Below, piece after piece: positions 27,801 through 35,633 of a DNA stretch of 64,000 nt. The stretch covers positions 24,953 through 88,952 of the forward strand of contig CAJQLF010000004.1 of assembly GCA_905479115.1 (NCBI GenBank), in the 5' to 3' direction. A program made the translations under genes and the position numbers. This stretch comes from an uncultured Flavobacteriales bacterium. Its GTDB lineage: Bacteria > Bacteroidota > Bacteroidia > Flavobacteriales_D > Sanyastnellaceae. Numbering within the stretch: position 1 is the stretch's first letter; each line of letters begins with the position of its first letter. The notes beneath the pieces are model-generated. The model had not been told where the DNA came from. It saw nothing but the letters and a program-made list of their open reading frames with translations, and did not search any database.

Positions 27801-30800
27801 CATTGAATACCTCCAGTTCTGGTTGATGGACCCGTTTAATGAGGATTCGGAAAATGTCACGGGCGGGGAATTTTACATCAATTTGGGCAATGTTTCGGAG
27901 GATGTGTTGAACGACAGCCAACTGTCCTATGAGAATGGATTGCCTTCAGCCAACAACCCAGATTTGCCCACTTTGGAGGGGGTTTGGGGTGTGTATCCGG
28001 ACCCTACAACCTTCAACGTTGTCAACGCTTTCGATAATACATCGGGCAATTATGATCTGCAGGATGTGGGATTGGATGGTCTTCCCGATAACGAAGAACA
28101 AAACTTTTTTGCAGATTGGTTGAGCGCGGTCCAAGACTGGGTAACGCCAGCGGCTTATTCGGAAATTGCAAGCGACCCTTCTGGCGATAACTTTCGTTAT
28201 TTCCGAAATCCAGAGGCGCAAGCAGCCGAAGAGACGATTTTGGAGCGATACCGTCGTTTTAACGGATACGAGAACAACTCGAATACCGGGTCACCAGATG
28301 GCTACCCCATCACATCCACAACGATACCCAATACCGAGGACATCAACCAAGATATCACCCTTTCCACGATTGAAAGCTACTATCAATACAAGGTGTCTTT
28401 GAAGCCACAAGATTTGGGGGAATTCAACATTGGGAGCAACTACATCACGGATACCTTCGAGCAGGTTGTAACCACGGCGGATGACCAAGACCGCACGATT
28501 CGCTGGTACCAGTTCAAAATTCCTGTTCGCGAATTTGATAAAAGAGTTGGGGGCATTACCGATTTCCGCTCGATTCGCTTCATCCGCATGTTCATGAAGG
28601 GATGGTCTGAGCCGGCTACCTTGCGTTTTGCCCGCCTGGAGTTGATCCGTGGAGAGTGGCGACGGTACCTGAATTCGTTGGCGGGTCCCCAGGAGGTCGA
28701 ACCGGATGATCCATCTTCAACATCTTTTGCGATCAGTGCAGTGAACATCGAGGAAAACGGAAACCGTGAGCCGGTGCCGTATGTAACTCCTCCAGGCATC
28801 CTGCGCGAGATTGACGTGGGAACGGCGAATCAACGGCGATTGAATGAACAATCATTGGAGATGGCTGTGTGCGGTCTCAAAGACGGTGATGCGCGCGGTG
28901 CGTATCGAAACATCAATTTTGATATGCGGATGTACAAGCGATTGCGCATGTACGTTCACGCCGAAGCGGGACCAGACGGGACAACCCTCGAAGATGACGA
29001 CATGACCTGTTTCATCCGATTGGGCAATGATTTCGAGAACAACTACTACGAGTATGAAATCCCAATGAAGGTGACTCCTTGGAATACGGGAGATGAGGAC
29101 TTGATTTGGCCTGCACAGAACAACATTGACATTGAATTCCGCAAGTTGCAGAATCTCAAAATTGAGCGTCCATCGGGCTTTCCTCTTTTCGAGGAATACA
29201 CGGGGATGGATTCTGAATACAATGCACGGCTTGCGGTGAAGGGAAATCCCAATTTGGCCAATGTGGTGATGGTGATGGTGGGCGTGCGGAATCCGGACAA
29301 GGATGACAATGTGTTTGATTCAGAAGATGATGGATTGGATAAATGCGGGATCGTTTGGGTGAATGAAATGCGCTTGGCAGATTTCAACCAAAAAGGCGGC
29401 TGGGCGGTCACGGCCCAAATGAATGCCAAGCTTGCAGACCTGGGAAATGTTTCGGTGGCAGCCAACATGTCCACTCCTGGATTCGGAGGTTTGGAGGAGC
29501 GAATTCAAGAGCGGCAGCGAGAGACCATCCAAGCGTTGGATGCCTCTGGTACCATTCAGCTCGGCAAGTTGCTCCCAAAGAAACTGGGTATTTCGTTGCC
29601 GATGTACCTCGGTTATTCTCAGCAGGTTTCGACCCCTCAGTTTGATCCTTTATCTCCCGATATTGAAATGGCTGAACAGCAGGGTTTATCTCCGGATCGA
29701 CAGAAAAACGCCCAAACGGTGAATCAGCTAAAATCGGTCAACTTCTCCAACATCAAGATTAACCCGCAAATCGGATCAGGTGGTTCGCGCGACCGAAATC
29801 GTGGCCGAGGGGGAGCAGCAGCAGGTGGGCGAGGAGACTTGGGCGCTGATATGGGCGGCAAGGGCGGTAAGAATGGAGAGGACCCAAAGGCTGACATGGG
29901 AATGGGCTCCGCCCGCGGTGGTGGCTCTGCTCGAGGCGGTGGATCCGGTCGCGGTGGCGGAGGGAGCAACTTCGGATTGCTCAAGTTGCTGAATCCCGGG
30001 AATTTTTCAGCGAATTTTAGCTACATCGAAGCGCTGAATCGGGACGTAAACACTGAATTTCAGATCAACCGTGAATACCGCGCGGGGTTGAATTACAACT
30101 TCTCTCACTCGCCCAAGAATTTTAAACCGTTCAGCAAGATTGGGTTCTTGAGAAAATTGGAGTCCATGAAGTGGCTGACGGATTTTAATTTTTATTTATT
30201 CCCAAAGCAGTTCACCGTCGGGACGCAAATGAACCGAATTTATGAAACCAGCCGCGTGCGGAATAACACAGAGGCGCTTTTGGGTGTTGAGACCAATTTG
30301 CTCATTAACACGCAGGTCATGAAGACGTGGCAGTGGGCGCGGAATTATGCGTTGAAATACGATTTGACCAAAGCCTTGAAATTTGACTACACAGGCACGG
30401 CTCAAGCCCTGGTGGGTGAACCTGCGGGAGAAATCAACCGGGAAGATGCAGATCTGTATGAAGCGTACAAAGATTCGGTTCTTTTCAACCTTCAAAACGG
30501 CGGCGAGATTACAACCTATAATCACAATGTGACCGGCTCGTACAAGTTGCCGTTTGACAAGTTGCCCATTGTAAACTTTATTTCAAGCGACATTCGATAC
30601 CAAGGGAGTTATCAATGGACCCGAGCGCCCTTCTCGCAGGATAGTTTGGGCCATACCATTCAAAACTCGCGAAACTTGAGTCTCAATGCCCAAGCTAACT
30701 TCACGAACCTTTACAATAAGATACCCGGTGTCAAGGACCTGTTGAATCCGCCCCGTCGCGCCCCCTCACGAAGCGACATTCGAAACGAAGACCGGGATGG

Positions 30801-32274
30801 CTTTGGCAACACCGATGAGGAAGAAAAAGTAAAGCTGGACTTGAATCCACTCGCCACCATCGTTCGGCTGATCATGAGTGTTCAAAATGTATCCGGGTCA
30901 TTCACGCGCAATGAAGGCATTCTATTGCCGGGGTATGCCCAACGAGCTCGTTTTGTAGGAATGGATGAACAACTGCTGGCTCCTGGAGCGGCATTTGTGC
31001 TCGGTCATCAAAACACCAATTGGCAAGGAGTGAAAGTGAACGACTTCGCACTGGACGCTGCAGAAAACGGTTGGTTGGTTGCGCAGCCGTATCAAAACCA
31101 GCAATACAACGAGACGTTCCAAGAGACGTTCAATGTCCGTGCAAACATTGAACCGATTAAGCATTTAAAAGTTGAGCTTACAGCGAATCGGAACATCAGT
31201 CAGAATTACACCAGTTTTTTCCGATACGATGAGGTTCTTGGGGACTTTGTAGACGAATCACCGAATGCAACAGGCCAGTTCTCTGCAACGGTTGTGAGTT
31301 GGAAGACGGCGTTTGTCGAGGACGATTTGGATAATGAATTCAATTCGGATGTTTGGTCTGATTTCTTGCTCAATCGCTTGCAGATTTCAAATCGCCTCAA
31401 CGATGAGTCGTACCAGCTTGACGAGCCGGAGAACACGGGATATTATGTGGGTTGGGGCGGAACGAGCCAGGATGTAACCATCCCAGCGTTTGTGGCAGCT
31501 TACCTCGGGATTGATGCCAAAGACGTGCCACTTGATGTATTCAATACCCCCGTGGCACCGAATTGGCGCGTTTCCTATGATGGGTTGACTAAGAATGATT
31601 TTTTCAAGCAGTATTTCAAACGGTTTAATTTGAATCACAGCTACCGCTCGACATTGACTTCGAACTATGTGACTAATTTGAACTACAGCGAAGATGCAAA
31701 CGGCCTGCCTACTTCGTTGGATCAGAGCGAATTTGGTAATTACATCTCGGATCGTCAGTTCAATGTTGTTAGCCTGAGTGAGCAGTTATCTCCTTTGATT
31801 GGAGTGGACATGACCATCAAGACAGAAGGAGAAAACGAACCGCAGATCAAGGTAGAATTGAAGCGAGACCGAAACGTAGCATTTGGCCTGACCAACTTCC
31901 AAATCACAGAAACGAAGAGCCAAGGGCTGGTCGTGGGCTTTGGCTATAAGTTCAAAGATGTGCCGAATCCTTTTATCAAAACCTATGGAAAGCTGCCGGT
32001 GAAAATGCTCAAGGAGACGGACTTGGTATTGCGTGCGGATTTGAACATCCGGGACAACCGCACCATCATTCGCAAAATGGAGGAGCGTCAAAACCAAGTG
32101 ACAGCGGGTCAAAACCTGGTGTCCATTAAAATGTCTGCGGATCTGGAAATTTCGGATAAGATGACCATGCGGGCATTTTACGATCACCAAATTACCAGCC
32201 CGTACATATCGACATCTTTTGCTACGTCCAATATTCGTTCTGGCGTAGCTTTACGTTTCAACTTGAATCAATAA
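24802..32274 (+). CDS. sprA: T9SS outer-membrane translocon SprA (Sov)
   Basis: The 36-strand outer-membrane pore through which T9SS cargo leaves the cell; also needed for gliding. The 2,490-residue size, the signal peptide ending around VAAQ, and repeated family stretches (LNIGGKIGDKIELGTNYN, QNMNIGFQGEEDDILKNFE-like residues, GHISMPLPGTLITGSQSLFG, AIGQDGNAYIDDFEGSQS) identify it. The C-terminal barrel ends in GVALRFNLNQ. The signal region also reads LLASC, a possible lipobox, though SprA is normally not lipidated. A Gly/Arg-rich block at about 1658-1722 is unusual. Context: ruvA before, gcvH 4 bases after. Cargo for it is encoded across the window. Confidence 0.97.
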   Translation: MKGGRRLNPSGFLLMCMGLLASCTVAAQSNAVEDSIEINLPFPFGGEDAYNPTESPAGFDFAWPENFTYETLFDEATGLYSIQQRIGDTLLYRPTTFLTLDEFLNYDITGNLTEYWNELQTEDDEADRAFAPKLTIDSELFESIFGSNEIEIKPQGSAELTFGVNISDTENPRIPERQRRITTFDFDQRIQLNIGGKIGDKIELGTNYNTEALFDFENQMNIGFQGEEDDILKNFEAGHISMPLPGTLITGSQSLFGVKLETQWGRLYNTTVFSQQKGERKEIEVEGGAQTQEFDIRADDYEANRHYFLSQYFLDQYDQAMRSLPVPSSGVNITRIEVWVVNTQANTQDVRNIIGFTDMGEHPDYISSNLPVADLVDDPDLTITDARNPTNGNNELFGMMVSDPNVLGFTGANGAIGSMNLGLTQGIHYERVGNARKLAPTEYTYNSRLGFISLRQALNNAEVLAVSYEYTLGGETYQVGTLSQDGYSAPDALMLKMLKSSITQLSLSNGDQSPLWRIMMKNVYSMQAFGLSEENFRLNIWYNDPSTGVDLNYIPRNPLDGTLLLQLLGMDRLDINGMNQPDGVFDFVDNAAISGGTIHSQNGRIFFPSTEPFGSNLKREIEARVDDPDLAASLIQTIVFQPLYDSTKTAAQQIPSLNRFRIKGEFQSQTSSEIALQAMNIPEGSVNVTAGGVRLIENQDYTVDYQLGRVRIINDGLLESGRNIKVSLESNSLFSIQTKTMMGTRFDYALSDQFSMGATLLNLRERPLTQKVNIGNEPVNNSIVGADFKYQGESQFLTELIDALPFYETSASSSIDIAAEAAYLIPGHSRAIGQDGNAYIDDFEGSQSAIDIRSVNRWFLASTPKLQPDLFPEGNFEDSLLYNYNRAALSWYTVDPQFFRGSGLQDGQVSAEIKSDHRTREVLEGEVFPNRELPTGTPPNVPTLDLTFRPENRGPYNYEQPEGANGVSAGLTPEGSLADPSSRWGGVQRALTTTDFESANIEYLQFWLMDPFNEDSENVTGGEFYINLGNVSEDVLNDSQLSYENGLPSANNPDLPTLEGVWGVYPDPTTFNVVNAFDNTSGNYDLQDVGLDGLPDNEEQNFFADWLSAVQDWVTPAAYSEIASDPSGDNFRYFRNPEAQAAEETILERYRRFNGYENNSNTGSPDGYPITSTTIPNTEDINQDITLSTIESYYQYKVSLKPQDLGEFNIGSNYITDTFEQVVTTADDQDRTIRWYQFKIPVREFDKRVGGITDFRSIRFIRMFMKGWSEPATLRFARLELIRGEWRRYLNSLAGPQEVEPDDPSSTSFAISAVNIEENGNREPVPYVTPPGILREIDVGTANQRRLNEQSLEMAVCGLKDGDARGAYRNINFDMRMYKRLRMYVHAEAGPDGTTLEDDDMTCFIRLGNDFENNYYEYEIPMKVTPWNTGDEDLIWPAQNNIDIEFRKLQNLKIERPSGFPLFEEYTGMDSEYNARLAVKGNPNLANVVMVMVGVRNPDKDDNVFDSEDDGLDKCGIVWVNEMRLADFNQKGGWAVTAQMNAKLADLGNVSVAANMSTPGFGGLEERIQERQRETIQALDASGTIQLGKLLPKKLGISLPMYLGYSQQVSTPQFDPLSPDIEMAEQQGLSPDRQKNAQTVNQLKSVNFSNIKINPQIGSGGSRDRNRGRGGAAAGGRGDLGADMGGKGGKNGEDPKADMGMGSARGGGSARGGGSGRGGGGSNFGLLKLLNPGNFSANFSYIEALNRDVNTEFQINREYRAGLNYNFSHSPKNFKPFSKIGFLRKLESMKWLTDFNFYLFPKQFTVGTQMNRIYETSRVRNNTEALLGVETNLLINTQVMKTWQWARNYALKYDLTKALKFDYTGTAQALVGEPAGEINREDADLYEAYKDSVLFNLQNGGEITTYNHNVTGSYKLPFDKLPIVNFISSDIRYQGSYQWTRAPFSQDSLGHTIQNSRNLSLNAQANFTNLYNKIPGVKDLLNPPRRAPSRSDIRNEDRDGFGNTDEEEKVKLDLNPLATIVRLIMSVQNVSGSFTRNEGILLPGYAQRARFVGMDEQLLAPGAAFVLGHQNTNWQGVKVNDFALDAAENGWLVAQPYQNQQYNETFQETFNVRANIEPIKHLKVELTANRNISQNYTSFFRYDEVLGDFVDESPNATGQFSATVVSWKTAFVEDDLDNEFNSDVWSDFLLNRLQISNRLNDESYQLDEPENTGYYVGWGGTSQDVTIPAFVAAYLGIDAKDVPLDVFNTPVAPNWRVSYDGLTKNDFFKQYFKRFNLNHSYRSTLTSNYVTNLNYSEDANGLPTSLDQSEFGNYISDRQFNVVSLSEQLSPLIGVDMTIKTEGENEPQIKVELKRDRNVAFGLTNFQITETKSQGLVVGFGYKFKDVPNPFIKTYGKLPVKMLKETDLVLRADLNIRDNRTIIRKMEERQNQVTAGQNLVSIKMSADLEISDKMTMRAFYDHQITSPYISTSFATSNIRSGVALRFNLNQ
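29773..29967 (+). repeat. Gly/Arg-rich low-complexity block inside sprA
   Basis: Codes for about 65 residues dominated by Gly, Arg, Ala and Asp, with repeated units SARGGG, SGRGGGG, GGRGD and GGKGG. It lies between folded parts of SprA, right after KINPQIG and before SNFGLLKLLNPG. It keeps the reading frame. It probably forms a flexible loop. Confidence 0.85.
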
Positions 32275-32278
32275 GGCC

Positions 32279-32656
32279 ATGAACATTCCTCAGGTCCTTC
32301 TATACACAAAAGAGCACGAGTGGGTGCGTTTGGAGGGTGATGTAGTCACCATTGGAATAACAGATTACGCCCAAGGAGAATTGGGTGACATCGTATTTAT
32401 TGAGGTAGATACCATAGGGGACTCCATCGGAGTAGATGAAGTCTTTGGAACCATTGAAGCCGTGAAGACCGTAAGCGATATGTTCGCTCCAGTGGCAGGC
32501 GAGGTCCTCGAATTCAATGAAAACTTGGAGGACGAACCCGAATTGGTGAACAGCGATCCATATGGTGCGGGTTGGATCATGAAAATGCGTGTGGAGAACC
32601 CAGAAGATTCAGCTTCGTTGCTCGATCATGAGGCTTACGCCAAGTTGTTGGCTTGA
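32279..32656 (+). CDS. gcvH: glycine cleavage system H protein
   Basis: Carries the lipoyl arm that shuttles the aminomethyl group in glycine cleavage. The 125-residue product has the family opening LYTKEHEWVRLEGDVVTIGI and the lipoylation site GTIEAVKTVSD, with the lipoyl lysine at 63. The stretch DPYGAGWIMKM near the end is also typical. It begins 4 bases after sprA and is followed 3 bases later by the VanZ gene. The sprA-gcvH link is common in Flavobacteriia although no functional reason is known. Confidence 0.97.
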   Translation: MNIPQVLLYTKEHEWVRLEGDVVTIGITDYAQGELGDIVFIEVDTIGDSIGVDEVFGTIEAVKTVSDMFAPVAGEVLEFNENLEDEPELVNSDPYGAGWIMKMRVENPEDSASLLDHEAYAKLLA

Positions 32657-32659
32657 TCT

Positions 32660-33067
32660 ATGCGGGGCGACCTGAACGATAGTGGGATCAGTCGGGACTA
32701 TCAGTGGAGGCATTCCATTGTTCCTGCGTCATGTGCTTTGCTGATTTTTGGATTGCACGCCATTCCCGGAGAGGACCTCCCATCATCGACGATGCTCGAC
32801 ATGCTTAACGCTGATAAATTGATTCACCTTGTGATGTTTGGTGTTTTATCAGCCAGCGTTTTTGTTGCCCTTGGCAAGTCGGGATCAATTAGGAAATACA
32901 AATGGATTGCCGGAGGCGGCCTTCTGATGTACGGAATTGGCCTGGAATTTGCACAAGACATTTGGTTCGCAGGTCGGTTCGCGAGCATCGGCGACATGCT
33001 CGCTGATGGCTTGGGAATTTTAGCAGGACGCCTAGCTTTTCGCGGTGTTTATGGTTGCTGGAACTGA
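32660..33067 (+). CDS. VanZ-family membrane protein
   Basis: A 135-residue integral membrane protein with about four hydrophobic segments (SIVPASCALLIFGLHAI, LIHLVMFGVLSASVFVAL, WIAGGGLLMYGIGLEFAQ, MLADGLGILAGRLAF). The pattern DKLIHLVMFG followed by GLEFAQ..FAGRFASIGDMLADGLG is the VanZ signature. Family members are small envelope proteins; only one is linked to teicoplanin resistance, and the role in Bacteroidota is unknown. It follows gcvH by 3 bases and closes this co-transcribed block. Confidence 0.9.
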   Translation: MRGDLNDSGISRDYQWRHSIVPASCALLIFGLHAIPGEDLPSSTMLDMLNADKLIHLVMFGVLSASVFVALGKSGSIRKYKWIAGGGLLMYGIGLEFAQDIWFAGRFASIGDMLADGLGILAGRLAFRGVYGCWN

Positions 33068-33099
33068 CACCTGCGAAGGTTAACTTAAAGAATCATTCC

Positions 33100-33127
33100 T
33101 TGGATTGCATTTCGTGATGTAATTTTG
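33100..33127 (+). promoter_or_regulatory. complete promoter (TTG-N17-TAATTTTG) of the TonB gene
   Basis: TTG at 33100-33102 and TAATTTTG at 33120-33127 are 17 bases apart, matching the Bacteroidota TTG/TAnnTTTG promoter. The ATG follows 19 bases later. Confidence 0.75.
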
Positions 33128-33146
33128 AGGCCCAACAAAGCAAACT

Positions 33147-33845
33147 ATGCTCAGTCGAAAAACCCCCGAAGCGAATCTGGAAAATAAGCGCGGTGCATGG
33201 AAAGCCATCGGCTTTGTGGCATCCTTGTCTTTGCTTCTCAGTGCACTTGCTTGGACATCGTATGATGTTGCAATCACGCGATCTCTTGATTTTGAGGCAG
33301 ATCTTTTAGAAGATGAGGAGATTCCAGTCAACATCGTTCAACCCCCGCCACCGCCGCCGCCTCCTCAACAAACGACCGTCATTGAAATTGTGGACGACGA
33401 AGAGGAAATAGAGGAGGAATTGGAAATCGAAGATATCGAGTTAGACGAGGATACGGAGATTGAAATCATCGAAGACTATGAAGAAGAGGAGGACGTGCCC
33501 TTCATGATCGTTGAAAACATGCCGGCAATGGGTGATTGCAAATCACTTCGGGGAGATGAGCGCCATCAATGCACTCAGATGGAAATTATTCGCTACGTCT
33601 CAAAGAATACGAAATACCCCCCCATCGCAAAGGACGCAGGGATTCAGGGTACCGTCTTTGTTTATTTCGTGGTGGGAAAGGACGGAAAAGTGAAAGACGT
33701 GCGCGTCCTGCGAGACGTGGACTCACGACTGGATGCTGAGGCCATTCGGGTGGTGCAAAGCCTGCCGGAATTTGAGCCAGGAGAGCAGCGGGGAAAGTCC
33801 GTTAGTGTGCAGTACACCATCCCCGTAAAATTTATCATCCGCTGA
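33147..33845 (+). CDS. TonB-family energy transducer
   Basis: Couples the proton gradient to outer-membrane transporters such as the FecA-like receptor at 5635. The 232-residue protein has an N-terminal membrane anchor (AIGFVASLSLLLSALAW, about 22-38), a proline run (QPPPPPPPPQQ) and a very acidic linker of Asp/Glu/Ile, both spanning the periplasm. The C-terminal TonB domain has YVSKNTKYPPIAKDAGIQG, VFVYFVVGKDGKVKDVRVL and a VQSLPEFEPGEQRGK segment. It ends SVQYTIPVKFIIR, as in many Bacteroidota TonB proteins. It stands just after the gcvH-VanZ block with its own clear promoter. No ExbB/ExbD genes are in the window. Confidence 0.93.
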   Translation: MLSRKTPEANLENKRGAWKAIGFVASLSLLLSALAWTSYDVAITRSLDFEADLLEDEEIPVNIVQPPPPPPPPQQTTVIEIVDDEEEIEEELEIEDIELDEDTEIEIIEDYEEEEDVPFMIVENMPAMGDCKSLRGDERHQCTQMEIIRYVSKNTKYPPIAKDAGIQGTVFVYFVVGKDGKVKDVRVLRDVDSRLDAEAIRVVQSLPEFEPGEQRGKSVSVQYTIPVKFIIR

Positions 33846-33868
33846 TTCGGTTCAGTCAAGGTGCTGCC

Positions 33869-34423
33869 TCATTCTGAGGTTCCTCCTGAATTGGAAGCGA
33901 AGTGTAAGAAGGCTCGTACCGCTTGGTCGAGCCTTTTTTGTGGCGTAGCGGCATCGACCAACCCCCATGGTCCGGAGGCTTCCACCTGTCGCTGATATTT
34001 CTCGTGAAGCGCCCAACGATCGGATTCCAAGGGCAGATTTCGCAGCGGGTCAGCCACCCATGGTATGGTTGGTGCGCAGAGCAAGGTAAACTGAGGCCAT
34101 CGAGCGAACGCCTCCAGCCCCGCTAGTTTCTGGCCCCAGGCGTGTTCAGCCCACAAACTCAATACCGTGGCATCGGTGTCTGTAATGACATGAAAACGAC
34201 CCGTCTGGCGGGCGCTAACTTCAGCTTCGAGGCACCTCTTGAATTGGATGCGTCCCAATCGCTCAAGGGTACTTATCTGCACCCGCCCTGAGATGACCTC
34301 TGCATCGAAACGTGCAGCTTCGTCAATCAAAACAGCATTCAAGGCCTCTGCAAGTCCAGCCGCGAGGGTTGACTTGCCCGTGCACTCGACGCCGGTTATG
34401 GCTATGCGATGAAGCATCCCCAT
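33869..34423 (-). CDS. NadR-like nicotinamide riboside kinase (P-loop ATPase)
   Basis: A 184-residue P-loop protein resembling the ribosylnicotinamide kinase domain of NadR, which phosphorylates nicotinamide riboside to NMN. The P-loop is GVECTGKS at 11-18 (compare the GxESxGKST type). Further features are ALNAVLIDEAARFDAE, a middle VITDTDATVLSLWAEHAWG stretch, and the late FTLLCAPTIPWVADPLRN with RWALHEKYQ, all usual in this group. The first codon is ATG 34423, or ATG 34417, just inside the end of pnuC; longer frames have no family support. Position after a PnuC-type transporter strongly supports the NAD-salvage role. Confidence 0.87.
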   Translation of the reverse strand: MGMLHRIAITGVECTGKSTLAAGLAEALNAVLIDEAARFDAEVISGRVQISTLERLGRIQFKRCLEAEVSARQTGRFHVITDTDATVLSLWAEHAWGQKLAGLEAFARWPQFTLLCAPTIPWVADPLRNLPLESDRWALHEKYQRQVEASGPWGLVDAATPQKRLDQAVRAFLHFASNSGGTSE

Positions 34424-34427
34424 CCCG

Positions 34428-34982
34428 TCAAATCCAATGGAACCAACCCGCCAATGCGAGCAGTGTATACAGCACAAACAAACCCGTTCCCCAATGCAGT
34501 TTCCGACTGGCGTACAGCCACACCGACGCAGCGTTAATGACAATCCAGTATAGCCAGTTGGCATGAACAAACTGCATCATCCAGTATGTTGCGATGATGC
34601 TTCCGATGGTCGTGAATGCATCCAATCCAGGCTTCCAGCTTTTGCCTCTCAGAGCCATCCAGGCTATTCCCCAAGCCGCGAGTCCTGCACCGATGGATAA
34701 GAGGTGTTCGGCAGGCGTTGCGACCGGCAAAGGACTTGGCCAGGCATCCTGCACGACGAAGGCTCCATACACCGCCATTCCGACGTAATAAACCCAGAGC
34801 AATGCTTCAGCTTTCATTTGTCGTTGCCAGCAGATCAGCAGAAAAAGGGCGGAACCGATGCCGCCCGCTCCAAAAGCCCAAGAGGCGTTTTGTTGATAGC
34901 CCACGGTGTAGAGTAGGTTGAGAACTGCTGCGAGCGGTTCGCCCCAACGATGCCAATTCCAAGTCATCGATTCCTGACCCAT
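34428..34982 (-). CDS. pnuC: PnuC-family vitamin-precursor transporter
   Basis: A 184-residue membrane protein of six to seven hydrophobic segments that lets nicotinamide riboside enter the cell, with kinase trapping inside. Typical stretches are WGEPLAAVLNLLYTVGYQQN at the start, LLWVYYVGMAVYGAFVV, the conserved DAFTTIGSIIATYWM, and NWLYWIVINAASVWLYASRK near the end. Some PnuC relatives carry thiamine or riboflavin; the NadR-like kinase right downstream favours nicotinamide riboside. The neighbour ribF leaves a riboflavin substrate as an alternative. It begins directly after the TAG of the LRR gene. Confidence 0.9.
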   Translation of the reverse strand: MGQESMTWNWHRWGEPLAAVLNLLYTVGYQQNASWAFGAGGIGSALFLLICWQRQMKAEALLWVYYVGMAVYGAFVVQDAWPSPLPVATPAEHLLSIGAGLAAWGIAWMALRGKSWKPGLDAFTTIGSIIATYWMMQFVHANWLYWIVINAASVWLYASRKLHWGTGLFVLYTLLALAGWFHWI

Positions 34983-35633
34983 CTATTCGTCAAATTCGCA
35001 TCGGCATGGTGCGGACATTCGCACTTCCACCCGTGCGGGCAACCACGACTTGAGCATTTCTTGCTCTTCCAACGTCATGTCATTGTATTGAACATCAAGG
35101 ACTTCCAGCCTCGGTAAATCGCCCAAACTCGCAGGGTAATGCGAGATGACATTGGACCACAGGCTCAGTGCTTTTAGCTGAGAGAGGCCGTCAATGCCCA
35201 ATGGAATGGAATCAATGATGTTGTCACCTAGACGCAGGTTTTCCAGTTGGCTCCAAGTCAGAGAAGAAAGTGGGAATTGACTTAAATCGTTGGACTCAGC
35301 GGAGAAAATCACCAACTCCGACCACGCGCTCAAGTCGATGTCTATGGACTTCAGTTTGTTTCGATCGAGGATGACCTCCTTCAATTCGGTCCATTGGGCC
35401 AGTTCTTCCGGAACCTCTTTCAAGCGTTTTTTGGTTAAATCCAATCGGTGGATTGGAAGCCCCTGTGAACGCGCAATGCGGGCTTCGTCTAATTCTGAAT
35501 ACACCGGTGACGTGCGCCAATCATCGGAGGACTGGCCAAAAGACGAGGAAGCTACAGCGCAGGCGCCTACCATCCATAGTGCAGTGAATATTCTGCCTCT
35601 CCCGCATTTGTTATTCATGCCAAGATTCGTCAT
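34983..35633 (-). CDS. secreted leucine-rich-repeat protein
   Basis: A 216-residue exported protein with a signal peptide (IFTALWMVGACAVASSSFGQ) and about five to six leucine-rich repeats between 60 and 190, for instance IHRLDLTKKRLKEVPEEL, LKEVILDRNKLKSI, LENLRLGDNIIDSIPLGI, LKALSLWSNVISHYPASL, LEVLDVQYNDMTLEEQEML. The C-terminus is short, with cysteines (APCRCEFDE). There is no sorting domain. The start ATG 35633 overlaps the ribF TGA; ATG 35618 is an alternative with a tighter signal peptide. It is embedded in a cofactor operon, between ribF and pnuC, with no clear functional reason. Confidence 0.85.
   Translation of the reverse strand: MTNLGMNNKCGRGRIFTALWMVGACAVASSSFGQSSDDWRTSPVYSELDEARIARSQGLPIHRLDLTKKRLKEVPEELAQWTELKEVILDRNKLKSIDIDLSAWSELVIFSAESNDLSQFPLSSLTWSQLENLRLGDNIIDSIPLGIDGLSQLKALSLWSNVISHYPASLGDLPRLEVLDVQYNDMTLEEQEMLKSWLPARVEVRMSAPCRCEFDE

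Noticed and set aside
34428..34982. thiamine (PnuT) role for the Pnu-type transporter
   Set aside because: PnuT genes sit next to thiamine kinase or pyrophosphokinase genes; here the neighbour is a NadR-like kinase with a GVECTGKS P-loop.
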